A stretch of DNA of 64,000 bases from the NCBI RefSeq assembly GCF_018130545.1, contig NZ_JAFCKF010000001.1, positions 1,178,001-1,242,000 on the forward strand. The letters run 5' to 3'. This document shows positions 48,663-57,329 of the stretch, piece by piece (positions within the stretch are counted from its first letter, which is position 1; the number at the start of each line of letters is the position of its first letter). Position numbers and translations under genes: made by a program. The DNA comes from Bradyrhizobium tropiciagri (lineage in GTDB: Bacteria > Pseudomonadota > Alphaproteobacteria > Rhizobiales > Xanthobacteraceae). The notes under the pieces are model-generated. The model saw nothing but the letters and a program-made list of their open reading frames with translations. It searched no databases and was not told where the DNA came from.

Positions 48663-50561
48663 TCACGAGTGCAGGCGGCGCCGGGTACCCGGTGCGGGGG
48701 CCGAGCCGTGGGTCTCGCTGAACAACTCGGCGAGCTTCTCGGTGATCGCGCCGCCGAGTTCTTCGGCATCGACGATGGTGACGGCACGGCGATAGTAGCG
48801 CGTGACGTCATGACCGATGCCGATCGCGATCAATTCGACCGGCGAGCGGGTCTCGATCTCCTCGATGATGTGGCGAAGATGTCGCTCGAGATAGTTGCCG
48901 GGATTGACCGACAGCGTGGAATCGTCGACCGGCGCGCCGTCGGAGATCATCATCAGGATCCGGCGCTGCTCGGGACGCGCGAGCAAACGCTTGTGCGCCC
49001 AGTCGAGCGCTTCGCCGTCGATATTCTCCTTCAGCAGACCTTCGCGCATCATCAGGCCAAGGTTCTTGCGCGCGCGCCGCCATGGCGCGTCCGCCGACTT
49101 GTAGATGATGTGCCTGAGATCGTTGAGGCGGCCGGGATTGGCCGGCTTGCCGGCGGCAAGCCACGCTTCGCGCGACTGCCCGCCCTTCCAGGCGCGGGTG
49201 GTGAAGCCCAGGATCTCGACCTTGACGCCGCAACGCTCCAGTGTGCGCGCCAGGATGTCGGCGCAGGTGGCGGCAACCGTGATCGGACGGCCGCGCATCG
49301 AGCCGGAATTGTCGAGCAGCAGCGTCACCACGGTGTCGCGGAAGGTCGCCTCCTTCTCATGCATGAAGGACAGCGGGTGATAGGGATCGGTGACGACGCG
49401 CGACAGCCGCGCCGGATCGAGGATGCCTTCCTCGAGATCGAAATCCCAGGCACGGTTCTGCTGCGCCATCAGGCGGCGCTGCAGGCGGTTGGCGAGCCGC
49501 GCCACGATGCCCTGCAAATGCGCGAGCTGCTTGTCGAGATAGGAGCGCAGCCGCTCCAGCTCATCGTGATCGCAGAGGTCTTCGGCCGCGATCACCTCGT
49601 CGAACTTCGGCGCAAACGCGTGATATTCCGGACCGCGCGGTTCGTTCTGGCCGCGCGAATTCGGCCGCGTCGCCTCGCCCGGCGTCTCGTCGTCGCCGAG
49701 CTCACCGTCGTCGAACGTGTCTGACGTCGAGGCCTGCGCGCTCTCCATCGCGCTTTCGCTCATCTCGTCGGCGGTGGTCTGCGCCTGGTCGGCGCTCATC
49801 TCCTGCGCGGCGTCGGAATCGGGCGAACCCTCGGCGCCGGACTGATCGTTCTCGCCGTCCTGGTTCTCGTCCTGGTCCTCGTCGTCGTCGGAATCCATGT
49901 TGCGGTCGTCGCCGAGATCGAGCGCCGACAGCAGATCGTGGACGAGGTCGCCGAACCTGGCCTGGTCCTCGGCGAAGCGGCTGAGCTTGTCGAGCCGCGA
50001 GCCGATCTTGTCCTCCAGCGTCGGACGCCAGAGGTCGACCATCTTCTTTGCAGCCGCCGGCGGCGCCATGCCGGTGAGGCGCTCGCGCACCAGCATCGCC
50101 AGCGCATCCGACAGCGGCGCATCGGCGCGGTCGGTGATCTCGTCATACTTGCCGCGATGGAAATGATCGTCGAGCATCGCGGTGAGGTTCTTGGCGACGC
50201 CCGCCATCCGGCGCGAGCCGAGCGCCTCGACGCGCGCCTGCTCGACCGCCTCGAACACGCCGCGCGCCTGCGGATTGCCCGGCATCAGCTTGCGATGCAC
50301 CTTGGGATCGTGACAGGCGATCTTGAGCGCGATCGAATCGGCGTGGCCGCGCACGATCGCCGCATCGCGCTTGGTCATCTTGCGCGCCGGCTCCGGCAGC
50401 CGCGCCTTACCGGGCGCGAGCCCCGGCCGCTCGGCGGCGAAGGAGACTTCGAGCTCCGGCTTCTTGGCGATCGCCTTCAGGCACGCCGACACCGAGCGCT
50501 TGAACGGCTCGGTCGGCGCTTCCTTCGACCCGGGACGGAATTTGATATTGGAGGTTGTCAT
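48663..50561 (-). CDS. cobT: Aerobic cobaltochelatase subunit CobT
   Basis: 632 residues. An N-terminal helical part, a very acidic middle ([20 protein letters not shown] near 230) and a C-terminal von Willebrand A domain with the metal site [13 protein letters not shown] near 415, as in CobT and the magnesium-chelatase ChlD relatives. With CobS and CobN it inserts cobalt into hydrogenobyrinic acid a,c-diamide in the aerobic cobalamin pathway; cobN is not in this window. The ATG overlaps the GNAT stop (ATGA). Confidence 0.96.
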   Translation of the reverse strand: MTTSNIKFRPGSKEAPTEPFKRSVSACLKAIAKKPELEVSFAAERPGLAPGKARLPEPARKMTKRDAAIVRGHADSIALKIACHDPKVHRKLMPGNPQARGVFEAVEQARVEALGSRRMAGVAKNLTAMLDDHFHRGKYDEITDRADAPLSDALAMLVRERLTGMAPPAAAKKMVDLWRPTLEDKIGSRLDKLSRFAEDQARFGDLVHDLLSALDLGDDRNMDSDDDEDQDENQDGENDQSGAEGSPDSDAAQEMSADQAQTTADEMSESAMESAQASTSDTFDDGELGDDETPGEATRPNSRGQNEPRGPEYHAFAPKFDEVIAAEDLCDHDELERLRSYLDKQLAHLQGIVARLANRLQRRLMAQQNRAWDFDLEEGILDPARLSRVVTDPYHPLSFMHEKEATFRDTVVTLLLDNSGSMRGRPITVAATCADILARTLERCGVKVEILGFTTRAWKGGQSREAWLAAGKPANPGRLNDLRHIIYKSADAPWRRARKNLGLMMREGLLKENIDGEALDWAHKRLLARPEQRRILMMISDGAPVDDSTLSVNPGNYLERHLRHIIEEIETRSPVELIAIGIGHDVTRYYRRAVTIVDAEELGGAITEKLAELFSETHGSAPAPGTRRRLHS

Positions 50562-50968
50562 AGTGATTTCGTAAACCAGTGGCGCGTGACGCCGCCGGGA
50601 TACCCCTCAATCGAACCGAACTCTTTATATCCGTTGGCGCGGTAGAAGCCCGGCGCCTGGAAGCTCATCGTATCCAGATAGGATCGCGTCGCTCCGAAGC
50701 GCCGCGCCTCGTCTTCGATCGCCTTGATCAGCTTCGCGCCAAAACCCTTGTTGCGAAACTTCTGCTCCATCCAGAACAACTGGATGAACAACACCGCGGT
50801 CCAGACCTCGCCGACGATACCGCCGACGATCTCGTCGCCTTGCCGCAGCGAGATGGCGAAGCGCTTGTACTTCTGCTTCCCCATCTTCTCGTTGTTGTAG
50901 CGGAGCAATCCGCCGAGCACCGCCTTCTTCGTCTGTGTGACTGTGCGCTCGACGGAGATTTTCGGCAT
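50558..50968 (-). CDS. GNAT-family N-acetyltransferase
   Basis: 136 residues, a single GNAT fold. The acetyl-CoA motif A reads [20 protein letters not shown], followed by [20 protein letters not shown]. The substrate is unknown. It lies between cobS (three-base gap) and cobT (ATGA overlap), so it must be translated with the chelatase subunits; this arrangement hints at acetylation of a component of the pathway or simply at a tolerated insertion. Confidence 0.9.
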   Translation of the reverse strand: MPKISVERTVTQTKKAVLGGLLRYNNEKMGKQKYKRFAISLRQGDEIVGGIVGEVWTAVLFIQLFWMEQKFRNKGFGAKLIKAIEDEARRFGATRSYLDTMSFQAPGFYRANGYKEFGSIEGYPGGVTRHWFTKSL

Positions 50969-50971
50969 GGA

Positions 50972-51970
50972 CTAGCTGAGCGCCACGTTGACCGAGGATT
51001 CCGGCAACTCGACGTTGAAGCAGCGCTGATAGAACTCGGCGACCAGCGGCCGCTCCAGTTCGTCACACTTGTTGAGGAAGGTGACGCGGAACGCGAAGCC
51101 GATGTCGTTGAAGATGTCGGCGTTCTCGGCCCAGGTGATCACCGTGCGCGGGCTCATCACCGTCGACAGATCGCCATTGGCGAACGCGTTACGGGTGAGA
51201 TCCGCGAGCCGCACCATCTTGTTGACGATGTCGCGGCCCTCCTGGGTGCGATAGTGCTTCGCCTTCGCCAGCACGATCTCCACTTCCTCGTCATGGGCGA
51301 GGTAGTTCAGCGTGGTGACGATCGACCAGCGGTCCATCTGGCCCTGGTTGATCTGCTGAGTGCCGTGATAGAGGCCCGACGTATCGCCGAGGCCGACCGT
51401 GTTGGCGGTCGAGAACAGGCGGAACGCCGGATGCGGCTTGATCACCTTGTTCTGGTCGAGCAGCGTCAGGCGGCCGGAGACTTCCAGCACGCGCTGGATC
51501 ACGAACATCACGTCCGGGCGGCCGGCGTCGTATTCGTCGAACACCAGCGCGATGTTGTGCTGCAACGCCCAGGGCAGGATGCCGTCACGGAATTCGGTGA
51601 CCTGCTTGCCTTCCTTGACCACGATGGCGTCCTTGCCGACGAGATCGATACGGCTGATGTGGCTGTCGAGGTTGACGCGGACGCAGGGCCAGTTGAGGCG
51701 CGCCGCAACCTGCTCGATGTGGGTCGACTTGCCGGTGCCGTGATAACCGGTGACCATCACGCGGCGGTTCTTGGCGAAGCCGGCGAGGATCGCGAGCGTG
51801 GTGGCGCGGTCGAAGCGATAGTCCGGATCGGTCTCCGGCACATGCGGGTCGACTTCCGAATAGGCGGGAACTTCCAGATCGCTATCGATCCCGAAGACCT
51901 GCCGGACCGACACCTTCATGTCGGGCAAACCGACGGGTTCTTGTTCTTTGGTCTGGACGGCGGTCGTCAT
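50972..51970 (-). CDS. cobS: Aerobic cobaltochelatase subunit CobS
   Basis: 332 residues, AAA+ ATPase of the MoxR/chelatase clade. Walker [14 protein letters not shown] near 75, Walker [14 protein letters not shown] near 145, and sensor region [20 protein letters not shown]. It forms a ring with CobT that drives cobalt insertion by CobN. First gene of the cobS-GNAT-cobT-phytase-like operon. The 297-base gap upstream, to the DedA gene at 52268, should contain its promoter; no clear box is visible. Confidence 0.97.
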   Translation of the reverse strand: MTTAVQTKEQEPVGLPDMKVSVRQVFGIDSDLEVPAYSEVDPHVPETDPDYRFDRATTLAILAGFAKNRRVMVTGYHGTGKSTHIEQVAARLNWPCVRVNLDSHISRIDLVGKDAIVVKEGKQVTEFRDGILPWALQHNIALVFDEYDAGRPDVMFVIQRVLEVSGRLTLLDQNKVIKPHPAFRLFSTANTVGLGDTSGLYHGTQQINQGQMDRWSIVTTLNYLAHDEEVEIVLAKAKHYRTQEGRDIVNKMVRLADLTRNAFANGDLSTVMSPRTVITWAENADIFNDIGFAFRVTFLNKCDELERPLVAEFYQRCFNVELPESSVNVALS

Positions 51971-52267
51971 TCATCCTCCGAGGTCCCGGGCATTCCCGAA
52001 ACCAGATTGTAGGTCATTTGGCTGCGGATGGGGTGCTACGCACAAGCCTAGCAGAGAGCATCGGCTGGCAGAAGCCCGCGGGCAAATCAAAGTTTCATTG
52101 GTCTATCATAAAGATAGGAGCGAAACTCGATTTTTGGAAGGCTGCCCTGCAAATCCCGCCGTACTTTCGCCGCAGCGCCACGGCGGCCTGCCCGGCCGGG
52201 CACTTTTCAGCCCGGCGGGGAGTTGTTAGCTCTCGAACCGGTTTTACCACCGCCGCATGGGATTTTT

Positions 52268-52930
52268 GTGACTTCATTCCTTGACCCCCTGATCGCCTTC
52301 GTCTCGGCCCATGCTTGGCTCGCCTATCTGACGCTGTTTCTGGCCGCCCTGCTGGAAGCCGTCCCGGTGGTGGGCTCCCTGGTGCCGGGTTCGACCATCA
52401 TCCTGGCGTTGAGCGCGCTGGTGCCGGGCGGCGAATTGAAGCTGGTGCCGGTGCTGGCCGCCGCGGCCTGCGGCGCCATGCTCGGCGACGGCACCGCCTA
52501 CATGATTGGCCACCGCAGCCAGCGCGAGATCCTCTCCGCCTGGCCGCTCTCCAACTACCCGCGGGTGGTCGCGCAGAGCGAGGCCTTCTTCAACCGCTGG
52601 GGCGTGCTCGCGGTGTTCTTCGCCCGCTTCGTGCCGCCGATTCGCGCCTTCGTGCCGATCACCGCCGGCGCGCTCGACATGCCGCCGGTGCGCTTCTACG
52701 CGGTCAACATCCCCGCGATCCTGCTCTGGGCGCCGGCGCATGTGCTGCCCGGCGTGCTCGCGGTCACCGCGCTGCATGACTATGCCGGGCTGCCGCATCA
52801 TGAGCATGTCGGCAAGCATCTGTGGATGTTTGCGGTCGCGGGTGGCGCCGTGATCCTGGCGCTCGCGGTCTGGACCATCCGCCGGCGTCATGGCGGCGGC
52901 CTGATCGAACCGTCCAAGCCGGCAGAATAG
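52268..52930 (+). CDS. DedA/VTT-family membrane protein
   Basis: 220 residues from the GTG at 52268, which gives the usual DedA start VTSFLDPLIAFVSAHAWLAY; a TTG 15 codons upstream is possible. Family marks: EAVPVVGSLVPGSTIILALS, GAMLGDGTAYMIGHRSQR and FFARFVPPIRAFVPITAGAL, with re-entrant hairpins and conserved Glu, Asp and Arg residues. DedA proteins move lipid carriers such as undecaprenyl phosphate or phospholipids and affect membrane potential. It stands alone, ending ten bases before a GAGCATGATC repeat. Confidence 0.92.
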   Translation: MTSFLDPLIAFVSAHAWLAYLTLFLAALLEAVPVVGSLVPGSTIILALSALVPGGELKLVPVLAAAACGAMLGDGTAYMIGHRSQREILSAWPLSNYPRVVAQSEAFFNRWGVLAVFFARFVPPIRAFVPITAGALDMPPVRFYAVNIPAILLWAPAHVLPGVLAVTALHDYAGLPHHEHVGKHLWMFAVAGGAVILALAVWTIRRRHGGGLIEPSKPAE

Positions 52931-52939
52931 CTTTTATTT

Positions 52940-52988
52940 GAGCATGATCTCCTCGGAAAACCGGCCTCCACTTTTCCGGATCATGCTC
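52940..52988. repeat. Interspersed GAGCATGATC repeat, third copy
   Basis: GAGCATGATCTCC and CGGATCATGCTC close a 49-base imperfect hairpin between the DedA gene and the convergent citrate synthase gene, whose stop codon is formed right at the repeat edge (52988-52990). Confidence 0.85.
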
Positions 52989-54211
52989 TAGATGCTGTTG
53001 GTTGAACCGGCCCTGCCCGGTGCCGGACCGACATAGCGCGCGCGGGGCCTGATCAGCTTGCCGAGCGCAAGCTGCTCGCTGGCATGCGCGATCCAGCCGA
53101 CACTGCGGGCCATCGCAAACAGCGCGAGCTCGCTGCCTGCCGGCATCCGCAGCGCATGCACGAGCACCGCCAGCGCGTAATCGATATTGACGAATTCGCC
53201 GGTCGCCTCTGCGATCCGCTCCGGCACTTCCCTGGTGAATTTGCGCGGCGCGCCGGCCCGAGTCAGCGCCTCGAGCAGCGAGATCGCGCGCGGATCGCCC
53301 TTCTTGTAGACGCCGTGCCCGAAGCCCGCGAAGCGCTCGCCGAGCGCGACCCGCTCGCGAACGACCGGCGCGACGTCGTTGTCGATCATTGTCCTGACCA
53401 GGCGCGAGGCGAGCACGCCGGCGCCGCCATGCATCGGGCCCTTCAGCGCGACGAGACCTGCGATCACGGCGTCATACAGATTGAGCCCGGTCGATGCCGC
53501 GCAGCGCGTTGTGAAGGTCGAGGCGTTCAATTCATGATCGGCGAGCAGCACCAGTGCGCGGCGAATAAGATCCGGCGCGTGCTTGTTATCGGGCACCCAG
53601 ACCCGCGCCACCTGCTGATGCAGCGGCTCGGCCGACGGCGCAGCGTTGAGCATGGTCGCGACCAGCAGCCGCAAGATGCGGCCACCGACCATCGCGCGGC
53701 CGTCAGGCGCGCGGGTGAAGGCGCCGGGATCGGCGCTTGCCGCCAGCGCCAGCACCGCGACGGTGCGGTCGATCGGCTGGGCGCGCCGCGCGGCCTCGGC
53801 GATCAGGCGCATCTCGTCGGAGACGTGTGGCGTATTGTCGGCGGCAAACGGATCGACGTCGGTGACATCCCACAGCAGCGTCGCGGTGTGCTCCAGCGTA
53901 TCCCGCTCGGCAAGATCGACGCAGTTCACGCCGCGATAGATCGGGCCTTGCTCGGTGATGGTTGCGATCGCCGAATCCATCACCGGCAAATCGGCATCGA
54001 AATTGCGGAAGCCGCGGGGCTCCGGCGACGGCGCGCGGCGCTCTTTCAAGCCCCTGATGTCCTCGGCACGGTAGCGGTGACTGCGCGAATCCGGCGACGG
54101 CTCGGAGCGGATCAGGCCGCGGCTGACATAGGCGTAGAGGGTCGCCGGCGAGATCGCGAGCTCGGCGGCCGCCTCCCGGGCGGAGAGGTACAGCTCGGCG
54201 GATTTTTTCAT
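52988..54211 (-). CDS. Citrate synthase family protein with N-terminal MerR-like DNA-binding domain
   Basis: 407 residues. Residues 8-60 are a MerR-type helix-turn-helix (SAREAAAELAISPATLYAYV, then SRGLIRSEPSPDSRSHRYRA). The rest is a citrate synthase fold (YRGVNCVDLAERDTLEHTAT) with both catalytic His regions (KGPMHGGAGV and GFGHGVYKKGDPRA) and an Asp in NIDYALAVL at the third catalytic position, so activity is plausible. The substrate could be oxaloacetate or another 2-oxo acid. The gene diverges from a second citrate synthase gene, and a palindrome sits two bases from its start codon, which suggests autoregulation by the MerR head. Confidence 0.9.
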   Translation of the reverse strand: MKKSAELYLSAREAAAELAISPATLYAYVSRGLIRSEPSPDSRSHRYRAEDIRGLKERRAPSPEPRGFRNFDADLPVMDSAIATITEQGPIYRGVNCVDLAERDTLEHTATLLWDVTDVDPFAADNTPHVSDEMRLIAEAARRAQPIDRTVAVLALAASADPGAFTRAPDGRAMVGGRILRLLVATMLNAAPSAEPLHQQVARVWVPDNKHAPDLIRRALVLLADHELNASTFTTRCAASTGLNLYDAVIAGLVALKGPMHGGAGVLASRLVRTMIDNDVAPVVRERVALGERFAGFGHGVYKKGDPRAISLLEALTRAGAPRKFTREVPERIAEATGEFVNIDYALAVLVHALRMPAGSELALFAMARSVGWIAHASEQLALGKLIRPRARYVGPAPGRAGSTNSI

Positions 54212-54212
54212 A

Positions 54213-54239
54213 TTGATTTATATAATCAAGATTGATCAA
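54213..54239. promoter_or_regulatory. Palindromes in the citrate synthase divergon
   Basis: TTGATT-TATAT-AATCAA (54213-54229) is a perfect 17-base inverted repeat, followed by the palindrome TTGATCAA (54232-54239). They begin two bases from the start of the MerR-headed gene and end about 50 bases before the other citrate synthase start. The AT-rich patch is the likely shared promoter. The 7-base spacing between TTGAT and ATCAA rules out a FixK/FNR box, which needs four. Confidence 0.55.
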
Positions 54240-54287
54240 CTCGTCCAGAGGCCCGACCTTGAAGGGATCAAGCAAGGAGATCGGGCC

Positions 54288-55382
54288 ATGAATATGATTC
54301 TCACCAAGAGCCAGATCGGTCTGGACGGCGTTCCCGCCGCCGAGACCGTGTTGAGCCATGTCGACGGCGAGCGCGGCGAGTTGATCATCGCCGGCGAGCA
54401 CGTCGCGAGCCTCGCCGGCAAGTCGAGCTTCGAAGCCGTCACGGCGCGGCTGTGGAACGGCGCCACCGGCAAGTCGCTGAGCGAAGCCAATGTCCGCGCC
54501 AGCCTCGGCGCCGCCCGCGACCGCGCCTTCGCCCGCCTGCCGGACCTGCTGCCGGCGACGCGCGGCATGTCGATCGTCGACGGCTTCCGCGCCGCGATCG
54601 CTGGCCTGCGCGGCGAGAACGGGCTGGAGCATGAGGCGACCATCGTCGGTGCCTTCCCGGTGATCGCCGGTGCGCTGGTCCAGCACGCCAAGGGGCACGA
54701 TCCGATCGCGCCGGACCCGAATGCCAGCCACGCTGCCGACACGCTGCGGATGCTGCGGGGCGGCAAGGTCGAGCCGCGCGAGGTCACAGCCCTCGACGCT
54801 TACTTCGTCACCGTCTGCGATCACGGCATGAATGCGTCGACCTTCACCACGCGGGTGATCGCCTCGACCCAGGCCGATCTGTTCGCGGCCATCACCGGCG
54901 GCTATTGCGCGCTGACCGGCCCGCTGCATGGCGGCGCGCCCGAACCGGTGCTTGAGATGCTGGATGCGATCGGCACAAGCGAGCGGATCAAGCCCTGGGT
55001 CGACGGCGCGCTGGCGCATGGCGAACGGCTGATGGGATTCGGCCACCGCGTCTATCGCGTGCGCGACCCGCGCGCCGACGTGCTGAAGGTTGCGATCGAG
55101 CGCCTTGAGGCCAACGGCGCCGACCTGCCGTTTGCCGCAGAGGTCGAGGCCTATATCCGCCAGGCGCTGCGGAAGAAGAATCCGGAGCGGCCGCTGGAGA
55201 CCAATGTCGAGTTCTTCACCGCGATCCTGCTCGATGGGCTGGAAATTCCGCGGCAAGCCTTCACGCCGATCTTCGCGGTGGCCCGCGCCGCCGGTTGGAC
55301 CGCGCACGCGCTGGAGCAGCGCCGCACCGGCCGCCTGATCCGGCCGAGTTCATCCTATGTCGGCGCGGTGCCGAAGGGTTGA
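54288..55382 (+). CDS. Citrate synthase/methylcitrate synthase, CitA-like
   Basis: 364 residues from the ATG at 54288, which follows AAGGAGA; an upstream frame through the palindromes is rejected. Citrate synthase marks: GPLHGGAPEPV and GFGHRVYRVRDPRA catalytic His segments, then NVEFFTAILLDGLEIPRQAF, where the catalytic Asp position appears to be Glu, as I recall for some short CitA-like enzymes. Products could be citrate or 2-methylcitrate. The protein is a paralogue of its divergent neighbour without the DNA-binding head; the two may form mixed dimers. Confidence 0.9.
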   Translation: MNMILTKSQIGLDGVPAAETVLSHVDGERGELIIAGEHVASLAGKSSFEAVTARLWNGATGKSLSEANVRASLGAARDRAFARLPDLLPATRGMSIVDGFRAAIAGLRGENGLEHEATIVGAFPVIAGALVQHAKGHDPIAPDPNASHAADTLRMLRGGKVEPREVTALDAYFVTVCDHGMNASTFTTRVIASTQADLFAAITGGYCALTGPLHGGAPEPVLEMLDAIGTSERIKPWVDGALAHGERLMGFGHRVYRVRDPRADVLKVAIERLEANGADLPFAAEVEAYIRQALRKKNPERPLETNVEFFTAILLDGLEIPRQAFTPIFAVARAAGWTAHALEQRRTGRLIRPSSSYVGAVPKG

Positions 55383-55420
55383 GACAGCAGAAATCATCCG
55401 ACGGCGGAGCCACAAATTCC

Positions 55421-55545
55421 GCCGTCGTCCCCGCGAAAGCAGGGACCCATACGCCGCGGCCCTTCAATAGGGCAGTCGGGCAAACATCCTGTGCAGACAA
55501 TGACCGGCGGTGGTTATAGCCCCCTGCTTTCGCAGGGGCGACGGA
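55421..55545. repeat. Interspersed inverted repeat (GTCGTCCCCGCGAAAGCAGGG)
   Basis: CCGTCGTCCCCGCGAAAGCA on the left and TGCTTTCGCAGGGGCGACGG on the right bound a 125-base hairpin element between convergent genes. The core is shared with the short repeat at 11876-11902. No gene lies in the 172-base gap. Confidence 0.85.
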
Positions 55546-55554
55546 GGCGAGAGT

Positions 55555-56190
55555 TCAGGCCTCGCGCACCACGGTCTTCAGATAATTATACGCCTTGATG
55601 ATCTCGATCAGGCGATCCTCGGTGGAGCGGTCGCCGCCATTGGCGTCGGGATGGTGCTGCTTGACCAGCGCCTTGTACTTCGCCTTGACGTCTTCCAGCG
55701 TCGCTCCGGCGCCGAGCCCCATCACCAGCAGCGCCTTGCGCTCGGCATTCATGACCTTGCGCGTCTCGGGCTTCGGCTCCGCGCCGCCCGGTCCGGGCCG
55801 CCAGCGGCCGCGACCGTTGAGTTCGGAGAACACGTGGAACGGATCGGAGGCGGCATCGAGACCGCTCTCCTTCTTGCCGTTGTTGGCGCCCATCTTCCAG
55901 GTCGGACGATGACCGGTCAGCGCGTCCTTCTGGTAGCGCGCGACATCGTCGGGATTCATGCCCTGGAAGAAATTGTAGGACTGGTTGTACTCGCGGACGT
56001 GATCGAGGCAGAAGTGCCAATACTCACGCGAATTCTCGCGGCCCTTCGGGGCGCGGTGCGCGCCCTTGTTCTGGCAACCCGCCCACTCGCAGGCAACCGC
56101 CTGCTCGCCGGCTTGCGCCTGGCGCTTCGCACTCACCTTGGTCGGCTTGATGCGAATGGAGTCGAAGAATTTTGATGAATCGATCGGCAT
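55555..56190 (-). CDS. J-domain protein with C-terminal DnaJ module
   Basis: 211 residues from the ATG at 56190 (MPIDSSKFFDSIRIKPTK). The J domain is at the C-terminus (about 145-205), with the HPD tripeptide in VKQHHPDANGGD and the last helix EIIKAYNYLKTVV. The N-terminal 140 residues contain a possible zinc-binding set (CEWAGCQNKG, FCLDH) and YNQSYNFFQGMNPDDVARYQ. It should recruit DnaK to a client bound by the N-terminal part. Divergent from bolA with 109 bases between the starts. Confidence 0.9.
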   Translation of the reverse strand: MPIDSSKFFDSIRIKPTKVSAKRQAQAGEQAVACEWAGCQNKGAHRAPKGRENSREYWHFCLDHVREYNQSYNFFQGMNPDDVARYQKDALTGHRPTWKMGANNGKKESGLDAASDPFHVFSELNGRGRWRPGPGGAEPKPETRKVMNAERKALLVMGLGAGATLEDVKAKYKALVKQHHPDANGGDRSTEDRLIEIIKAYNYLKTVVREA

Positions 56191-56299
56191 GTTCTCTTTG
56201 ACTACGCAATGCACAAATCTTCAAGTCTTGACATTGCGCAGACCTCGTTTCCCGCTAACACCATTGACGAAAAGCCGTAGCGAACCTAACTCCGCCGCC

Positions 56300-56575
56300 A
56301 TGAGCACCAAAGACGCTATCATAAACAAGTTGCGTGAAGCTTTCTTGCCGGAAAGCCTCGACGTGGTCGATGAGTCACATCTGCATGAAGGCCACGCCGG
56401 CCACAGGCCAGGCGGGGAGACACATTTCAGGCTATATATTGTGTCTCCGGCCTTCGAAGGGAAGAGCCGGATCGAACGCCATCGCATGATAAATGCGACG
56501 CTGGCGCAGGAACTCGCCGGCTCGGTGCATGCGCTGGCGATCCATGCCCACGGCCCCGGGGAAAAGCCGCGCTAG
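56300..56575 (+). CDS. BolA-family protein
   Basis: 91 residues from the ATG at 56300. The BolA fold reads INKLREAFLPESLDVVDESH, the Fe-S-binding loop GHAGHRPGGETHFRLYIVS and the C-terminal helix RMINATLAQELAGSVHALAI with the final conserved HAHGP. Visible His residues replace the Cys of the other BolA class as cluster ligands. BolA proteins pair with monothiol glutaredoxins in Fe-S trafficking and iron regulation. The gene is monocistronic. Confidence 0.93.
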   Translation: MSTKDAIINKLREAFLPESLDVVDESHLHEGHAGHRPGGETHFRLYIVSPAFEGKSRIERHRMINATLAQELAGSVHALAIHAHGPGEKPR

Positions 56576-56689
56576 CTCGCGCTTGCCGCAAGACGACGCA
56601 GTGGTTTTCCTTTATGAGGATGATACCTCCGGCGATGACCTGCTCCAGATGTGAGCAGGGAAACTACGGGTCGCATCGCCACGCATGAT

Positions 56690-57151
56690 ATGGGGCCATT
56701 GATGATCCCTTGCCGGCCACGTCTCCGCTCGATCGTCACCGCCGCCGGCCTGCTCCTGATCTGCGCGATGCGCCCGGCCGCGGCGCTGGATATGCCGAGC
56801 CCGTTCGTCCAGGAGGTGCTGATCAAGAGCATTCTGGTGTCGCTCAACGATGCGGTGGCCGCCAACAACTTCACCGTGTTCCACGCCAAGATCTCAAAAC
56901 CGTTCCGCGACCAGTTTCCGCCCGACAAGCTGAAGACCATCTTCAAGGATCTGGTCGACAAGCACGCGGTGTTCGACGCCGTGGTGGCGAAGCCGATCGT
57001 GCTCGATGAGGACGCCAAGATCGACGACAAGGGCGTGTTGCGGCTGAAGGGCCATTTCGACACCACGCCCAAGCAGGTGAAGTACCAGCTCGGCTTCATC
57101 CCCTCCGACGGCGCATGGAAGCTGTCGGGCATTTCGATCGATATCGAGTAG
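56690..57151 (+). CDS. Exported hypothetical protein
   Basis: 153 residues from the ATG at 56690; a GTG at 56651 and an ATG at 56702 are alternatives. Signal peptide RLRSIVTAAGLLLICAMRPAAA, cleavage before LDMPSP. The mature part is a compact alpha+beta domain (VQEVLIKSILVSLNDAVAAN, FKDLVDKHAVFDAVV, VLRLKGHFDTTPKQVKYQLG, AWKLSGISIDIE) that resembles small NTF2-like or DUF4864-type exported proteins, which I cannot confirm. It is followed by a repeat and converges on the CNNM gene. Confidence 0.75.
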   Translation: MGPLMIPCRPRLRSIVTAAGLLLICAMRPAAALDMPSPFVQEVLIKSILVSLNDAVAANNFTVFHAKISKPFRDQFPPDKLKTIFKDLVDKHAVFDAVVAKPIVLDEDAKIDDKGVLRLKGHFDTTPKQVKYQLGFIPSDGAWKLSGISIDIE

Positions 57152-57175
57152 GCAGACCCATACCGCTTCCTGATC

Positions 57176-57271
57176 CGTCATCCTGAGGAGCGCGCATCGC
57201 GCGCGTCTCGAAGGATGCACGGCCACCGACCGGGCCGTCGACCCTTCGAGACGCCGCTTCGCGGCTCCTCC
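57176..57271. repeat. Interspersed inverted repeat (GTCATCCTGAGGAGC family)
   Basis: TGAGGAGCGCGCATCGCGCGCGTCTCGAAGGATG on the left pairs with the right-hand segment starting ACCCTTCGAGACGCCGCTTCG and ending GCTCCTC. The inner arms TCTCGAAGG and CCTTCGAGA are perfect. It lies between convergent genes and closes the transcript of the exported protein gene. Confidence 0.8.
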
Positions 57272-57329
57272 AGCGACAACGGCGAAGCCGTTGCGCGGGG
57301 GTTGACGGTGATAGACTGCGCAGCACGAA

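Noticed and set aside
54213-54229. FixK/FNR box upstream of the citrate synthases
   Set aside because: The half sites TTGAT and ATCAA are separated by seven bases; the FNR/FixK family needs four.
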